In this document: piece after piece, positions 1 to 9,562 of the stretch
Numbering within the stretch: position 1 is the first letter of the stretch
Layout of the letters: every line of letters starts with the position of its first letter
From: Parvularcula sp. BBD 1991-13
Lineage (GTDB): Bacteria; Pseudomonadota; Alphaproteobacteria; Caulobacterales; Parvularculaceae
Direction of reading: 5' to 3'
DNA length: 64,000 nt
Assembly: GCA_001657385.1 (NCBI GenBank)
Contig: LYSZ01000009.1
Coordinates: forward strand, 78,135-142,134
Program-made: the position numbers and the translations under genes
The notes under the pieces: generated by a model
What the model was told of the DNA's origin: nothing
The model's input: only the letters and a program-made list of their open reading frames with translations
Database searches by the model: none

Positions 1-1455
1 GGCCGCCGCCGCGGCCTCGTCCTGTTTGATCGTCGTCCATGGGGCGGCGGTCTGGAGATATTCGTTGCCGGCGACCCAGATCGCGCGCAGCTCGACGAAC
101 GCCTTGCGGAACTCCATCGCTTCGAGACAGGCGGTATAATCGGCGATGCGCCGGTCAAGCTCGGCCGTCAGCGCCGCCTCCGCCTCGCCATAGGCGCCCG
201 CCTGCGGCACCGCCTCGCCAAACCGCGCCTTGCAGAACCGCGTGATCCGGTTGACGAAATTGCCGAGGACGTCGGCGAGATCCTTGTTCACGACGCCCGC
301 GAACTGTTCCAGCGTAAAAGAGGAATCATCGCTTTCCGGCGCATTGGCCATCAGGTGCCAGCGCCAGTAGTCAGCGGGCAGAATGTCCAGCGCCTGATCC
401 ATGAACACGCCGCGCCCCTGGCTGGTGGAGAACTTGCCGCCGTACCAGGTGAGCCAGTTGAGGGATTTCAACGTGTCGACCGTTTTCCAAGGCTCCTCCG
501 AGCCGAGCAGCGTCGCCGGAAAACTGACGGTGTGAAAGGCGACGTTGTCCTTGCCCATGAACTGAACGTAGCGCACGTCGCCAGCGCCCTTGTCGGTGCG
601 CCACCAGCGTTCCCAGTCCGCGCCGGCCGCCGCGGCCCACTCCTGCGTCGCCGCGATATAGGCGATGGGGGCGTCGAACCAGACGTAAAACACCTTGTTT
701 TCGAAGCCGGGGCGGCGTTCGCCGTCCTTCATGACCGGCACGCCCCAGACAAGGTCGCGGGTGATCGAGCGGTCGCGCAGCCCCTCCGTCAGCCATTTGC
801 GGGCGATGGACCGGGTCAGCGCCGGCCAGTCGGTCCGGGAGGCGACCCAGTCGGCGATGCGGTCCTGGAGCTTCGACTGGAGAAGATAGAGATGCTTGGT
901 CTCGCGCACCTCGATATTGCGCGAGCCGGAAATCGCCGAATAGGGCTCCTTCAGCTCGATCGGATCGAGCAGGCGTCCGCAATTGTCGCACTGGTCGCCG
1001 CGCGCTTTTTCGTAGCCGCAATGGGGACAGGTTCCCTCCACATACCGGTCCGGCAGGAAGCGCTGGTCGTCGATGGAGTAGATCTGTTTGTCGACCCGCT
1101 CCTCGATCAGGCCGTTCTCCTCCAGGACGGCGGCGAAATGCTGGGTCAGGCGATGGTTGGCCGCGTTGGACGAGCGGCCGAAATGGTCGAAGGAAAGGCC
1201 GAAGGCCGCCCCGGCCCGGGCCTGAATGTCATGCTGCTCGCGGCAATAGTGCTGCACCGTCTGCCCGGCGGCGCGGGCGGCGAGCTCGGCCGGGGTGCCG
1301 TGTTCGTCGGTGGCGCAGATGAACAGGACCTCGCGTCCCCGCTGGCGCTGGAAGCGGGCGTAGACGTCGGCGGGCAGCATCGACCCCACCAGGTTGCCCA
1401 GGTGCTTCACGCCGTTGATATACGGCAACGCCGAGGTGATGAGCATTCTGTCCAT
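1..1455 (-). CDS. metG: methionyl-tRNA synthetase, C-terminus cut by window edge
   Basis: Charges tRNA-Met with methionine in the cytoplasm. The 485 visible codons carry the class I signature near the start (LPYING...HLGN, residues 11-21), a zinc knuckle of the CPHC...CDNC type near residue 140, and the KMSKS loop as KFSTS near residue 339. The KFSTS variant with this zinc-binding insertion is usual in the MetG1 group, so it is not a defect. The reading frame is open to base 1, so the anticodon-binding end lies outside the window. The ATG at 1455 is followed by [15 protein letters not shown], a normal MetRS N-terminus. It is transcribed divergently from the TonB receptor at 1825. Identity is secure. 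Confidence 0.96.
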   Translation of the reverse strand, partial: MDRMLITSALPYINGVKHLGNLVGSMLPADVYARFQRQRGREVLFICATDEHGTPAELAARAAGQTVQHYCREQHDIQARAGAAFGLSFDHFGRSSNAANHRLTQHFAAVLEENGLIEERVDKQIYSIDDQRFLPDRYVEGTCPHCGYEKARGDQCDNCGRLLDPIELKEPYSAISGSRNIEVRETKHLYLLQSKLQDRIADWVASRTDWPALTRSIARKWLTEGLRDRSITRDLVWGVPVMKDGERRPGFENKVFYVWFDAPIAYIAATQEWAAAAGADWERWWRTDKGAGDVRYVQFMGKDNVAFHTVSFPATLLGSEEPWKTVDTLKSLNWLTWYGGKFSTSQGRGVFMDQALDILPADYWRWHLMANAPESDDSSFTLEQFAGVVNKDLADVLGNFVNRITRFCKARFGEAVPQAGAYGEAEAALTAELDRRIADYTACLEAMEFRKAFVELRAIWVAGNEYLQTAAPWTTIKQDEAAAAA

Positions 1456-1824
1456 GGACGCGCTTTCCTGACACTTCGCGGCTGAGCCGGCCCAGCCTCA
1501 AACCGCACAGTCTATAGCGGGTCGCCCCCGCGAACCGCAAGCAGCGGCCCCGGCGCGTCGTCGTCGACAGACGGGCGACAGGCGGGCGACAGGCGGCGAC
1601 GCGCGGGGCCCCGCAGCCCCCTAAAGCCCATCCCGGACACAGCCCCGAAACGCCGCCCCGAAACGCAGCTTGGCGGATGAGCCGGGCGCAGTGTTGCCTC
1701 AATGCATCGCCGGGCGGCGCTCTGCGCGTGTCGCACGGACGTTATCGATTCGTCACGAAACCAACATGCGCGCGGCATAGGACCGCAAAATCAATCATGC
1801 TGTCGTGCAACAAGGGATGTACTC
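1456..1824. other. divergent intergenic region between metG and TonB receptor
   Basis: This 369-base gap must hold the promoters of two divergent genes. I see no RNA gene in it. Around 1566-1600 there is a degenerate tandem repeat with units of about 10-11 bases built on gcgacaggcgg. The last 100 bases before 1825 are less GC-rich and are the probable receptor promoter region. No clear operator was recognised. Confidence 0.5.
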
Positions 1825-4275
1825 ATGCGCCACCTCTTCGCCGCGTGCGCAAGCGCGCTCGCCTTATCCTGCGCCTTCGGGGCAAACGCGCAGGACTCCG
1901 CCCAGGACGCTTATCTCGGGGAAATCGACGACGTCATTATCGTCACCTCCCAGTTCCGCGAACAATCGGTCCTGGAAGTGCCGCTCGCCGTCACCGCCTA
2001 TGACAACGAATTTCTACAATCGATCGGCGTGACCGAATTCGACGAGCTGTCCCGCTTCGTGCCGGGCTTTGTCGTTCAGGAACAGAGCGTCAATAATCCT
2101 GGCTTCGTTCTTCGCGGCATCACCTCGGACAGCGGCGCCTCGAACATCGAACCTCGCGTCTCGGTGTTCCAGAACGGCGTTTCCATCGCCCGCTCGCGCG
2201 GCTCCATCGTGCAGCTCTTCGACCTGGAGCGCGTCGAAGTGCTGAAAGGCCCGCAAGGCACCCTGTTCGGCCGCTCCGCCCAGATCGGCGCGGTCCACGT
2301 CATCACGCAAAAGCCGACCTACGCGTATGAAGGCTACGCCACGGCCGAGTTCGGCAATTTCGACCAGCAGCATTATGAAGGCGCGATCAACATTCCGCTG
2401 ATCGAGGACAAGCTCGCCTTCCGCGCCGCGGCCACCTATGAGCGCCGCGCCGGCTTCATCGACAATCCGACCGAGCGCGACCTTAACGGCACCGACAGCG
2501 TCGCGGTGCGCGCCAGCCTGCGCTGGGAGCCGACCGACAACCTGACCTTCGATCTCATCGGCCATTACGGCAGCGACACCCCGCCGGGAACCTCGTTCAA
2601 GTCCGGCGTCATCCCGGCGCTCGGCGGGACGACCAATCCGAACGACTTCGCCACGCTCAACACCTTCGGCGGCTTCCTCGACAACGCGCCGCTGTCCATC
2701 GACCGCGAGCTGTTCGACGTCACCGGCATCGTCAACTGGGAAATCAACGACGCCTGGAGCGTGACCAGCACCACCGCCTATCGCGAATTCGACAGCCTTG
2801 AGGTGTTCGATCCCGACGGGACGGCGTTCGACATTTTCATCTTCGGCGAAGACGCCGAAGGCGAGCAGTTCAGCTCCGACATCCGCTTCAATTACGACAA
2901 TGGCGGGCGTCTGAAAGGCTTCTTCGGCGGCGGGATCTTCCTCGAAGAAGGAACGCAGGGCGTGCCGCTGGGCTTCGACATCGGCAACACCGCGGCGCTG
3001 TTCGCCTCGCTCAACGCCATCAGCGACCCGGTGGACGGCGTTTCGTTTTTCGGCGGCTCGCTGCCGATCGCACAGGCGTTCCTGACCGGAAATCCGGCCG
3101 TCCTCGAGGCGACCCTGGGCGTTGCGGGCATTCCCTCCGGCGTTTTCCAGACGGAAGATTTCACCAACGGCAGCGACAACACCTCATTCGACGTGTTTGC
3201 CGAGATCGCCTATCAGCTTACGGATCGCCTTGAGTTCACCGCCGGCGGCCGCTTCACCTATGACGACAAGGAAACGCTCTTTTCCAGCGCCATCACCAGC
3301 CCGAACCCGCTGACCCCGGTCATCTTTGACGCGGTTATCGGCGCGCCCTTGCCGTCCGTTTTCGCCGGCGACACCGGCGGCGTCGTCTCGTCGGACGATT
3401 TCGACATCGACAACACCTTTTCGGGCTTCACCTGGCGCGCGGTCCTGAATTACGAGATCGCCGAGAACGTGTTCGGCTATGTCAACTACTCGCGCGGCCG
3501 GCGCCCGCAGGTCATCGACGACGAAGCCGTCAACGCCCTGGGCGTCGGCATTGTCGACTTCCAGGTGATCGACGCGGAGATCGTCAGTTCCTACGAAGCC
3601 GGCCTGAAAGGCTCGTTCCTCGACAATCTCGCAACCGTCGAAACGGCGGTCTATTACTACGATTACGAGAACTTCCAGTCGAGCGTCAGGGTCAGCGATC
3701 CGGGCGAGGCGCCGGTGTTCGAAACCATCAACGCCGGCACGGCGGACGCGATCGGCGCGGAGCTTGGCCTGCAACTTCAGCCGAGCGACGACTTCGCCTT
3801 TTTCCTGACCTACGGCTACAACCGCGCGCGCTTCGACGATGAAGACGCGCAGGGCAATCCGCAGGAGTTCGGCGGCAACCAGTTCCGTCTGTCTCCGGAT
3901 CACTCCCTGTCGGTCGGTTTCAACTATCGCTATCCGACGTCTTACGGCGCGTTCTTCCTGACCCCGACTTACACCTGGCAGTCGGAAGTCTTCTTCGAGG
4001 ACGAGAACCAGGGCGAAGTCAGCGTCGTCAATCCGGCCGACGGCTCGCTGGTCTTCACCATCCCCGCGGTGCGGCAGGAATCCTACGGCCTTCTCAACAT
4101 CCGCGGCGGCGTCGATCTTCTCGACGGGCAGGTCCGCATCGAGGGCTATGTGGAGAACCTCCTCGACGAGGAGTTCATCATCGACGCCGGCAACACCGGC
4201 GGCAGCTTCGGCATTCCGACCTTCATCGCCGGCGCCCCGCGCTTCTTCGGCGGCGGCGTGACGGTCCGGTTCTAA
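1825..4275 (+). CDS. TonB-dependent outer-membrane receptor
   Basis: An outer-membrane gated channel energised by TonB/ExbBD; the substrate cannot be read from sequence. The start at 1825 gives a clean signal peptide (MRHLFAACASALALSC...ANA, cleavage near residue 22), preceded by an aaggga ribosome site; an in-frame ATG at 1702 would add 41 non-signal residues and is rejected. After cleavage comes a TonB-box-like segment DDVIIVTS (residues 35-42). A plug domain follows with the typical FVPGF, RGITS and LKGPQGTLFGR motifs, then a beta-barrel ending in the usual aromatic residue (VTVRF). At 816 residues it is normal for the family. It is monocistronic, with its own terminator at 4298-4335. Iron chelates, vitamins or glycans are all possible ligands. 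Confidence 0.93.
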   Translation: MRHLFAACASALALSCAFGANAQDSAQDAYLGEIDDVIIVTSQFREQSVLEVPLAVTAYDNEFLQSIGVTEFDELSRFVPGFVVQEQSVNNPGFVLRGITSDSGASNIEPRVSVFQNGVSIARSRGSIVQLFDLERVEVLKGPQGTLFGRSAQIGAVHVITQKPTYAYEGYATAEFGNFDQQHYEGAINIPLIEDKLAFRAAATYERRAGFIDNPTERDLNGTDSVAVRASLRWEPTDNLTFDLIGHYGSDTPPGTSFKSGVIPALGGTTNPNDFATLNTFGGFLDNAPLSIDRELFDVTGIVNWEINDAWSVTSTTAYREFDSLEVFDPDGTAFDIFIFGEDAEGEQFSSDIRFNYDNGGRLKGFFGGGIFLEEGTQGVPLGFDIGNTAALFASLNAISDPVDGVSFFGGSLPIAQAFLTGNPAVLEATLGVAGIPSGVFQTEDFTNGSDNTSFDVFAEIAYQLTDRLEFTAGGRFTYDDKETLFSSAITSPNPLTPVIFDAVIGAPLPSVFAGDTGGVVSSDDFDIDNTFSGFTWRAVLNYEIAENVFGYVNYSRGRRPQVIDDEAVNALGVGIVDFQVIDAEIVSSYEAGLKGSFLDNLATVETAVYYYDYENFQSSVRVSDPGEAPVFETINAGTADAIGAELGLQLQPSDDFAFFLTYGYNRARFDDEDAQGNPQEFGGNQFRLSPDHSLSVGFNYRYPTSYGAFFLTPTYTWQSEVFFEDENQGEVSVVNPADGSLVFTIPAVRQESYGLLNIRGGVDLLDGQVRIEGYVENLLDEEFIIDAGNTGGSFGIPTFIAGAPRFFGGGVTVRF

Positions 4276-4297
4276 ATCCCACCGAAGGGTCCTTTTT

Positions 4298-4335
4298 AAA
4301 AGCCCAGGTCTTCGCCGCCGAAGACCTGGGCTTTT
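4298..4335. terminator. bidirectional rho-independent terminator
   Basis: A 17-base-pair perfect stem (4298-4314 with 4319-4335) closes a 4-base loop. It is flanked by a T-run on the plus side (ttttt, then cgttttt) and by A-rich sequence on the other side. It sits between the convergent TonB receptor and the DUF533 gene and can serve both. Confidence 0.9.
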
Positions 4336-4389
4336 TCGTTTTTACAAAGATCAAATCCGCCGCCGCGGCGGCGCCGGACGCGCCGACGG

Positions 4390-5172
4390 TCAGCGGCCGG
4401 GTTCGGCGACGCTGTCGACGCTGGCGTGGAGATGGGCGACCAGTCCCTCGTCCAGGCGCAGCCGCGCCGCCAGCATCGCCAGGTAGCCTTTTTCCGCCGG
4501 CCCATCCGGGTCGGCGACGAGCAGGGAAGCGGCGTAAATCTCCGCCGCCTGTTCGGGACAGCGCGCGCCGTTCGCCACCGCGTCGATATCGAGCGGCCCC
4601 GACAGTTCCTCATCGATGAAGGCCATGTCCGCCGCGTTCAGCCGCAGCGCCCCGAGCTGATCGGTGATGCGCCGGCGCTCGTCGTCGCAGACATGGCCGT
4701 CCGCTTTCGCCGCCGCGATCATGGCGCGGATCAGCGCGCGGGTCAGGTCGTCCTGCGCCTGCGGTTCGGCCGGCATGAACGGGGAGTCTGCGGGCGCGTT
4801 CATCTCGGCGGGAAGCGGGGCGCCGGCAAGCGGGGAGTCGCCCCGGGCCGGCGCGGGGGCGCGCTGCGGGAGCTTGTTGTCCTGCCAGTCGCGCCAGGCT
4901 TTATAGGCGAGGCCGCCGACAAGCGCGACGCCGCCGACCTTCAGCGCCGATTTGGCCAGTTTGCGCGGCTTTTTCCCGCCGAGCAGCAGCCCCGCGAGCC
5001 CGCCGGCGAGCGCGCCCGCGGCGAGCCCGCCGCGTCCGCTGATCAGGTTTTGCAGATCGAGACCCGCCGCCGGTTGGCCGCCGGGCAGGCTTTCCGCCCG
5101 CCCCGGGCCTGCAATCGGGTCGAGGCCGGCCTGGCTGGCGAGTTGATCGAGGATGCTTTTCGGCTGGACCAT
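4390..5172 (-). CDS. DUF533 / YebE-like inner-membrane protein with TerB-type domain
   Basis: 260 residues. The N-terminal third is Gly/Ala-rich and holds hydrophobic segments at about residues 50-105 (AAGALAGGLAGLLLGG, then GGVALVGGLAYKAW). The C-terminal part is an alpha-helical TerB-like domain (ALIRAMIAAAKADGHV..DERRRI). This order matches the DUF533 family (YebE of E. coli), whose role is unknown. The ATG at 5172 follows an aaagga ribosome site. Just upstream lies a 16-base tandem repeat (5195-5232). It converges on the TonB receptor. Confidence 0.85.
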   Translation of the reverse strand: MVQPKSILDQLASQAGLDPIAGPGRAESLPGGQPAAGLDLQNLISGRGGLAAGALAGGLAGLLLGGKKPRKLAKSALKVGGVALVGGLAYKAWRDWQDNKLPQRAPAPARGDSPLAGAPLPAEMNAPADSPFMPAEPQAQDDLTRALIRAMIAAAKADGHVCDDERRRITDQLGALRLNAADMAFIDEELSGPLDIDAVANGARCPEQAAEIYAASLLVADPDGPAEKGYLAMLAARLRLDEGLVAHLHASVDSVAEPGR

Positions 5173-5194
5173 CGACGCGTTCCTTTCCGTTGAC

Positions 5195-5233
5195 TGGCGG
5201 TTCCATGAATTGGCGGTTCCATGAATTGGCGGC
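5195..5233. repeat. 16-base tandem repeat, 2.4 copies
   Basis: The unit tggcggttccatgaat occurs at 5195-5210 and 5211-5226, followed by a partial third copy. It lies 22 bases upstream of the DUF533 start, in its 5' untranslated or promoter region. It may be a slippage product or a pair of binding sites. Confidence 0.85.
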
Positions 5234-5353
5234 TTGACAGAACGGCGGGCGTTTAATGCGCCGTCCTTTCCGGGATGGGCCGCCTTTTTGAGATGGACAG
5301 CGCCGGGGGCGAAACAACGCGCGCCCGGAAAAATATTGATAGAACTTTCCTAT

Positions 5354-5851
5354 TTATTCGATGAGGTTTTTGAACATGATGTGGGCGTCCACATAGCCCC
5401 GCTCCGGGTCGCGAAACGCTCCCGGCACGGTCGCGAGGATCGACATCCCCGCCCTGCGCCACGCCCTCACCGCCGCCTCGTTGCTGGCGACCACGAGATT
5501 GAACTTCATCGCGCGAAACCCCATCGCGCGGGCGCGCTCCTGGGACTCAAGGCACAGCCGGGTTGCAATTCCCCGCCCGCGCGCGGCCGGGGCGACCACA
5601 TAGCCGGCGTTGCAGACATGATCGCCCGGACCGCCTTGATCCGGACGCAGATAATAAACCGCGGCGAGCGTTCCGTCCGGCGCGCGGGCGACGGCGTTGA
5701 AACCGTCCGGCTTGATCCAGTAGGCCCTCGCGCCGGCCTCGTCCACGTCGCGCGGAACGGGATAGGACCGGCCGTCCCGGAACGCCGGCGCCAGCGCGGC
5801 CCAGACCTCCGGCCAGTCGGCCGGCGTTTGCTGTTCAATGACAAGTCGCAT
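5354..5851 (-). CDS. GNAT-family N-acetyltransferase
   Basis: 165 residues. The acetyl-CoA pyrophosphate loop is visible as VVAPAARGRGIATRL near the middle, preceded by the strand NAGYVV and followed by a C-terminal NEAAVRAWRRAGM segment typical of GNAT enzymes. It is cytosolic, with no signal peptide. The substrate (amine, peptide or protein N-terminus) is unknown. It heads no obvious operon; a 48-base gap separates it from the membrane protein gene upstream. Confidence 0.88.
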   Translation of the reverse strand: MRLVIEQQTPADWPEVWAALAPAFRDGRSYPVPRDVDEAGARAYWIKPDGFNAVARAPDGTLAAVYYLRPDQGGPGDHVCNAGYVVAPAARGRGIATRLCLESQERARAMGFRAMKFNLVVASNEAAVRAWRRAGMSILATVPGAFRDPERGYVDAHIMFKNLIE

Positions 5852-5899
5852 CGGGGTCAGGTTTGACCGGTTCCCGGCGCGGCCGCAAGGGCGGCGGCG

Positions 5900-6397
5900 C
5901 TATGCGCCGCGCGTCTCCATTGCGCCGGCTGTCGCCTCGCCCGTTGTCGCCTCGCCGACCGCGCCCGCGGCTTCGCCGAGCAGCCGCCAGGCCGCTGACA
6001 CGACGTCCGCAAGCGTATACCCCTGCGCGTAAGCCGCAAGGAGCGCGATGAACGCCAGGACGCCGATGGTGCGCGCAACGGCGCGTCGCGCCGTCAGGAA
6101 CAGGGCCGCCCCGCCGATCAACTCGGCGGCGCCGGCGAACCCGTTCATGGACCCGTTCATGGAAAAGTGCTGCGCGATAGCCGCAAAGGCGTCCCATCCC
6201 TGCGTCGCCGCCGGGGTTTTCTCCCCGATCCCGCCCATCACGTGAGCGCCGCCGAGAAGCATCAGCAGGCCGGCGCAGGCGCCCCGAACCGCATCCATGA
6301 TAAAACCGATCAGCATACTGATCGGGCCTCCGTAAGCCGTCTCGCCGACGGGCCGGACGTCGAACGCCGCCCCGCCGCCATGAATCGTACGCGCCAT
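5900..6397 (-). CDS. DoxX-like small membrane protein
   Basis: 165 residues with about four hydrophobic helices; the segment FAGAAELIGGAALFLTAR resembles the DoxX family core. No catalytic motif is seen, and the function is unknown. The ATG at 6397 is preferred over a GTG at 6406 because aggag lies 8 bases upstream of it. Two internal microduplications are visible: SMNGSMNG (near 6130-6160) and a GEAT-type repeat close to the C-terminus. It is the second of several minus-strand genes with loose spacing. Confidence 0.7.
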   Translation of the reverse strand: MARTIHGGGAAFDVRPVGETAYGGPISMLIGFIMDAVRGACAGLLMLLGGAHVMGGIGEKTPAATQGWDAFAAIAQHFSMNGSMNGFAGAAELIGGAALFLTARRAVARTIGVLAFIALLAAYAQGYTLADVVSAAWRLLGEAAGAVGEATTGEATAGAMETRGA

Positions 6398-6521
6398 ACG
6401 CCGCACTCCTGTCGTCTCGCGCGTCCCCTTGAAATCAGCATGACGGGTGAAACGCGGCGAAGAATGGCCGAAACAAGGCGAAACGGCGCCGCACGCGAAT
6501 GTGAGCGGACGTGCGCTCCGA

Positions 6522-6947
6522 TCAAGTCGCGTATTTCTTCCGCGTCGCGCGGTATGACTTGGCGATCAGCTTTTCCAGCACCCCGGCGTCGACGTCTTCG
6601 AGCCTGTTGACGTAAAGGCAGCCCTTGCCGGTCTTGTACTTGCCGAGTTTGGAGAGCAGCGGGTCGTCCTCGGCGATCGATCCCAGAATATAGATCGACA
6701 GGTTCGCCTTGCGCGGGCTGAAGCCGACATTCAGGAAATCCCCTTCCCGTCCGCTTTCATACTTATAGTGATAGACCCCGAAGCCGATGATGGAAGGCCC
6801 CCACATGGTCGGCTTCTCGCCGGTGATCTTCTCCATCATGGCGAGCAGGGTTCTGGCGTCGCGCCGGCGGACGTCGTTTTCGACCGCGTCGATGAACGCC
6901 GTCACGCTTTGCGCCGTCGGCCGGGTCTTGTTCTGCGCTTTCGCCAT
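6522..6947 (-). CDS. DUF1801 (YdhG-like) protein
   Basis: 141 residues from the ATG at 6947, which has aaaggga just upstream; an in-frame start at 6968 would overlap that ribosome site and is rejected. It carries the family pattern VTAFIDAVENDVRRRDARTL, then PTMWGPSIIGFGVYHYKY and a C-terminal region with GCLYVNRLEDVD. DUF1801 is related to the iron-chaperone frataxin-like YdhG fold; its biochemical role is unknown. Confidence 0.88.
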   Translation of the reverse strand: MAKAQNKTRPTAQSVTAFIDAVENDVRRRDARTLLAMMEKITGEKPTMWGPSIIGFGVYHYKYESGREGDFLNVGFSPRKANLSIYILGSIAEDDPLLSKLGKYKTGKGCLYVNRLEDVDAGVLEKLIAKSYRATRKKYAT

Positions 6948-6996
6948 GCCGTCTCCCTTTCCCCTCAACGCGCCGGAACGCCTTGTCCCGCCGCGG

Positions 6997-8358
6997 CTAG
7001 GCGGCCGCCTCCCCGGTCGCTTTCTCCCAGTCTGCGGGCACTTTCTTCGCAGTCCAGAAAAACACCAAAGCCGAGGCGAGACTGAATATGCTGAGCGTCG
7101 TCAGCGCGATGCGCAACCCCGTCACGTCGCCATGAGAAGCGGCGAAGAAATCGGACAGCGCGCCGACCCACAGGGGACCGAAGCCGAGGGCGACCAGATT
7201 CAGCACCAGGAAGAAAAACGCCGTCGCCATCGCCCGCAGGCGGACCGGCGCCAGCGTCTGCACCAGCGAAAAGGACGGCCCGAGATAAAAACCGATCATC
7301 AGGAGGAAAGGCGCGGCCCAGAAGAACGCCCAGAACGGGGTCGGCGCCCAGATGTTCAGGACGCCGGCCGGAATCGTGACCAGCATCGCCGCCCCCGGCA
7401 GCCAGGCATAGGCCCCCTTGTCTTTGCGGGCGCACCGGTCCGCGATACGCCCGCCGAGATAGGCGCCGAGGCCATAGGCGGCGCCGTTGAGGAACGCCAG
7501 CGGCGTCGTGATCTCCACATAGGAAAGACCGTATGTCCGGCGATAGAAGTCGACGACCCACAACCCTATTCCGTATGCGGTGAAAGAGGCGAGCGTCACG
7601 CCGATCGTCACGCCCCAATAGGTGGGAATGCTGAGGAGCCGCTTCAGCCCTTCAGCGTAACTGACCGGCGGGGGCGGCGGGGCGAGCGCGCCCGGCCCGG
7701 CGCCGGCGGGGACGCCGGTCGCGGGCGCGGGGCCGTCAAGTGCGCCGCGTTTCGGCTCTCGAACCGTCAGCTTCATGACGATCGCCAGCACGACGCCCGG
7801 CGCGCCAACGATAAAGAAGGCGTTACGCCAGCCGAAAGTCTGCAACACCCAGCCGCCGGCGAGAAACGCGAACATCTGGCCGAAAGGGATGCCGAGCGAA
7901 TAAATCGAGAGCGCGCTGGCGCGCCGTTCCTTCGGGAAGTAATCGGAGATCAGCGCATGCGCCGGCGGCGAGCATCCGGCCTCGCCGATGCCGACGCCGA
8001 TTCGCGCCAGCGTCAGTTGCGCCGCATTGGCGGCGAATCCCGAAAGCGCGGTGAAGCCCGACCACACCGCCAGCGACGCCGAAACGATCGACACCCGGTT
8101 CCAGCGGTCCGCCAGCCAGGCGATGGGAATGCCCATGACCGTGTAGAGCATGGCGAAGGCGAGCCCCTTCAACAGGCCCATCATGGAGTCGGACAGGCCG
8201 AGATCCTCCTGGATCGCGGGCGACAGGATGGCGATGATCTGCCGGTCGATGAAATTGAAGGTGTAGACGAGCGTCAGGACGCCCAGAACATAATAGCTGT
8301 AACCGCTCGTCGTCCTGTCGTCGGGGCGCGCGGGCGCGTCGGCGCTGATGTCGCTCAC
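6997..8358 (-). CDS. MFS transporter, spinster-type
   Basis: 453 residues with twelve predicted membrane helices and the loop-2/3 motif LADRWNRVS around residue 90. The N-terminus TFNFIDRQIIAIL with the later GIGEAGCSPPAHALISDYFP is characteristic of the spinster-like MFS group that is abundant in Caulobacterales and Sphingomonadales. The substrate is unknown; relatives are annotated for lipids, sugars or organic acids. The promoter region shared with the divergent oxidoreductase holds three 12-base direct repeats 16-52 bases upstream of the start. Confidence 0.88.
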   Translation of the reverse strand: MSDISADAPARPDDRTTSGYSYYVLGVLTLVYTFNFIDRQIIAILSPAIQEDLGLSDSMMGLLKGLAFAMLYTVMGIPIAWLADRWNRVSIVSASLAVWSGFTALSGFAANAAQLTLARIGVGIGEAGCSPPAHALISDYFPKERRASALSIYSLGIPFGQMFAFLAGGWVLQTFGWRNAFFIVGAPGVVLAIVMKLTVREPKRGALDGPAPATGVPAGAGPGALAPPPPPVSYAEGLKRLLSIPTYWGVTIGVTLASFTAYGIGLWVVDFYRRTYGLSYVEITTPLAFLNGAAYGLGAYLGGRIADRCARKDKGAYAWLPGAAMLVTIPAGVLNIWAPTPFWAFFWAAPFLLMIGFYLGPSFSLVQTLAPVRLRAMATAFFFLVLNLVALGFGPLWVGALSDFFAASHGDVTGLRIALTTLSIFSLASALVFFWTAKKVPADWEKATGEAAA

Positions 8359-8374
8359 CGCCCGTCCGCCCCCA

Positions 8375-8410
8375 CAACGCTTTTTGCAACGCCTTTTGCA
8401 ACGCCCCTCG
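8375..8410. repeat. three 12-base direct repeats upstream of MFS gene
   Basis: Units at 8375-8386, 8387-8398 and 8399-8410 share caacgc followed by a T-rich to C-rich half. On the minus strand they read as caaaaggcgttg-like iterons directly upstream of the MFS start. They could be regulator sites on one face of the helix or simple slippage. Confidence 0.75.
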
Positions 8411-8551
8411 AAACGAATTGCGCCATGCCTGTTTCCTCCGCCGGTCTTAAGATGTCATGCATTGTTTATCGGCCGGGAAAGAATGCGTAAGATCACGGCG
8501 CGCCGCAAGCTGCAACACCACATGACGACCGCGAGAGAGGATGAACGCCCC

Positions 8552-9550
8552 ATGAAAGCGATGATGAGCCACGAGCCCGGCGGCCCCCGCAGCCTTAGCC
8601 TGACGGACGCCGACACGCCCGAACCCGGCCCCGGACAGGTGCGCATCGCCGTGAAGGCGGCGGGCGTCAACTTTCCCGACACGCTGATCATCCGCGACCT
8701 CTACCAGTTCAAGCCGTCCCGCCCCTTCGCGCCGGGGGGCGAGGTCGCCGGCGTCGTCGAGGCGACGGGCGAGGGCGTCGACGGCCTCGACGTCGGCGAC
8801 CGCGTGCTCGCCGGCGGGATCAATGGCGGCTTCGCCACCCATTTCATCGCCAATGCGGCGCAGACGAACAAAATCCCCGAAGCGATGCCGTTCGACGAGG
8901 CCGCGGCCTTCATGCTGACCTACGGCACGTCCCATTACGCCCTGAAGGATCGGGGCGAAATCAAGCCGGGAGACGCGCTGTTCATCCTCGGCGCGGCGGG
9001 CGGCGTCGGCGCCGCGGCGATCGAACTGGGCAAGGCGTTCGGCGCGAAGGTCGTCGCTGGCGTGTCGTCCGAAGAGAAGGCCGCCTTCTGTAAAGATCTG
9101 GGCGCAGACGAAACGCTTGTCTATCCCGCGGGAGAGCTCGACCGCGCGGCGCAAAAGGCGCTTTCCGCACGGATCAAGGACCTTTGCGGCGGCGAAGGGG
9201 CGAACATCGTCTACGACGCCGTCGGCGGGGACTACGCCGAACCGGCCCTGCGCGCCCTCGCCTGGGAAGGGCGCTTCCTCGTGGTGGGCTTCCCCGCGGG
9301 CATTCCGAAAATTCCGCTCAACCTGACGCTTCTGAAAAGCTGCCAGATCGTCGGCGTCTTCTGGGGCGCCTTCACCATGCGCAACCCCGCGAGGAACGCC
9401 GAGTACGTCGCCGAGCTGTTCCGTTTTTACGAGGAAGGCAAAATCCGCCCGCGGGTCACCGCGACCTATCCGCTGGAACGGGCCGCGGAGGCGCTGGAGC
9501 TTCTGGAAAGCCGCAAGGCGACGGGCAAGGTGGTGCTGACCGTCGATTAG
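8552..9550 (+). CDS. NADPH:quinone oxidoreductase family protein
   Basis: 332 residues of the zinc-independent medium-chain dehydrogenase type (QOR/crotonyl-CoA reductase-like). Visible parts are the GroES-like half (GGEVAGVVEATGEGVDGL) and the nucleotide-binding loop GAAGGVGAAAIE near residue 147; the structural zinc cysteines are absent. The ATG at 8552 follows gagagagga and begins MKAMMSHEPGGP, the expected N-terminus. It converges on glyS with only 12 bases between the stops. Alternatives are an enoyl reductase or a general alkenal reductase. Confidence 0.9.
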   Translation: MKAMMSHEPGGPRSLSLTDADTPEPGPGQVRIAVKAAGVNFPDTLIIRDLYQFKPSRPFAPGGEVAGVVEATGEGVDGLDVGDRVLAGGINGGFATHFIANAAQTNKIPEAMPFDEAAAFMLTYGTSHYALKDRGEIKPGDALFILGAAGGVGAAAIELGKAFGAKVVAGVSSEEKAAFCKDLGADETLVYPAGELDRAAQKALSARIKDLCGGEGANIVYDAVGGDYAEPALRALAWEGRFLVVGFPAGIPKIPLNLTLLKSCQIVGVFWGAFTMRNPARNAEYVAELFRFYEEGKIRPRVTATYPLERAAEALELLESRKATGKVVLTVD

Positions 9551-9562
9551 GCGCCGGCGCCC

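Noticed and set aside
6787..8490. Plus-strand open frame of 567 codons over the MFS gene
   Set aside because: Antisense to a clear 12-helix transporter; composition is Arg/Gln/Glu-rich without domains.
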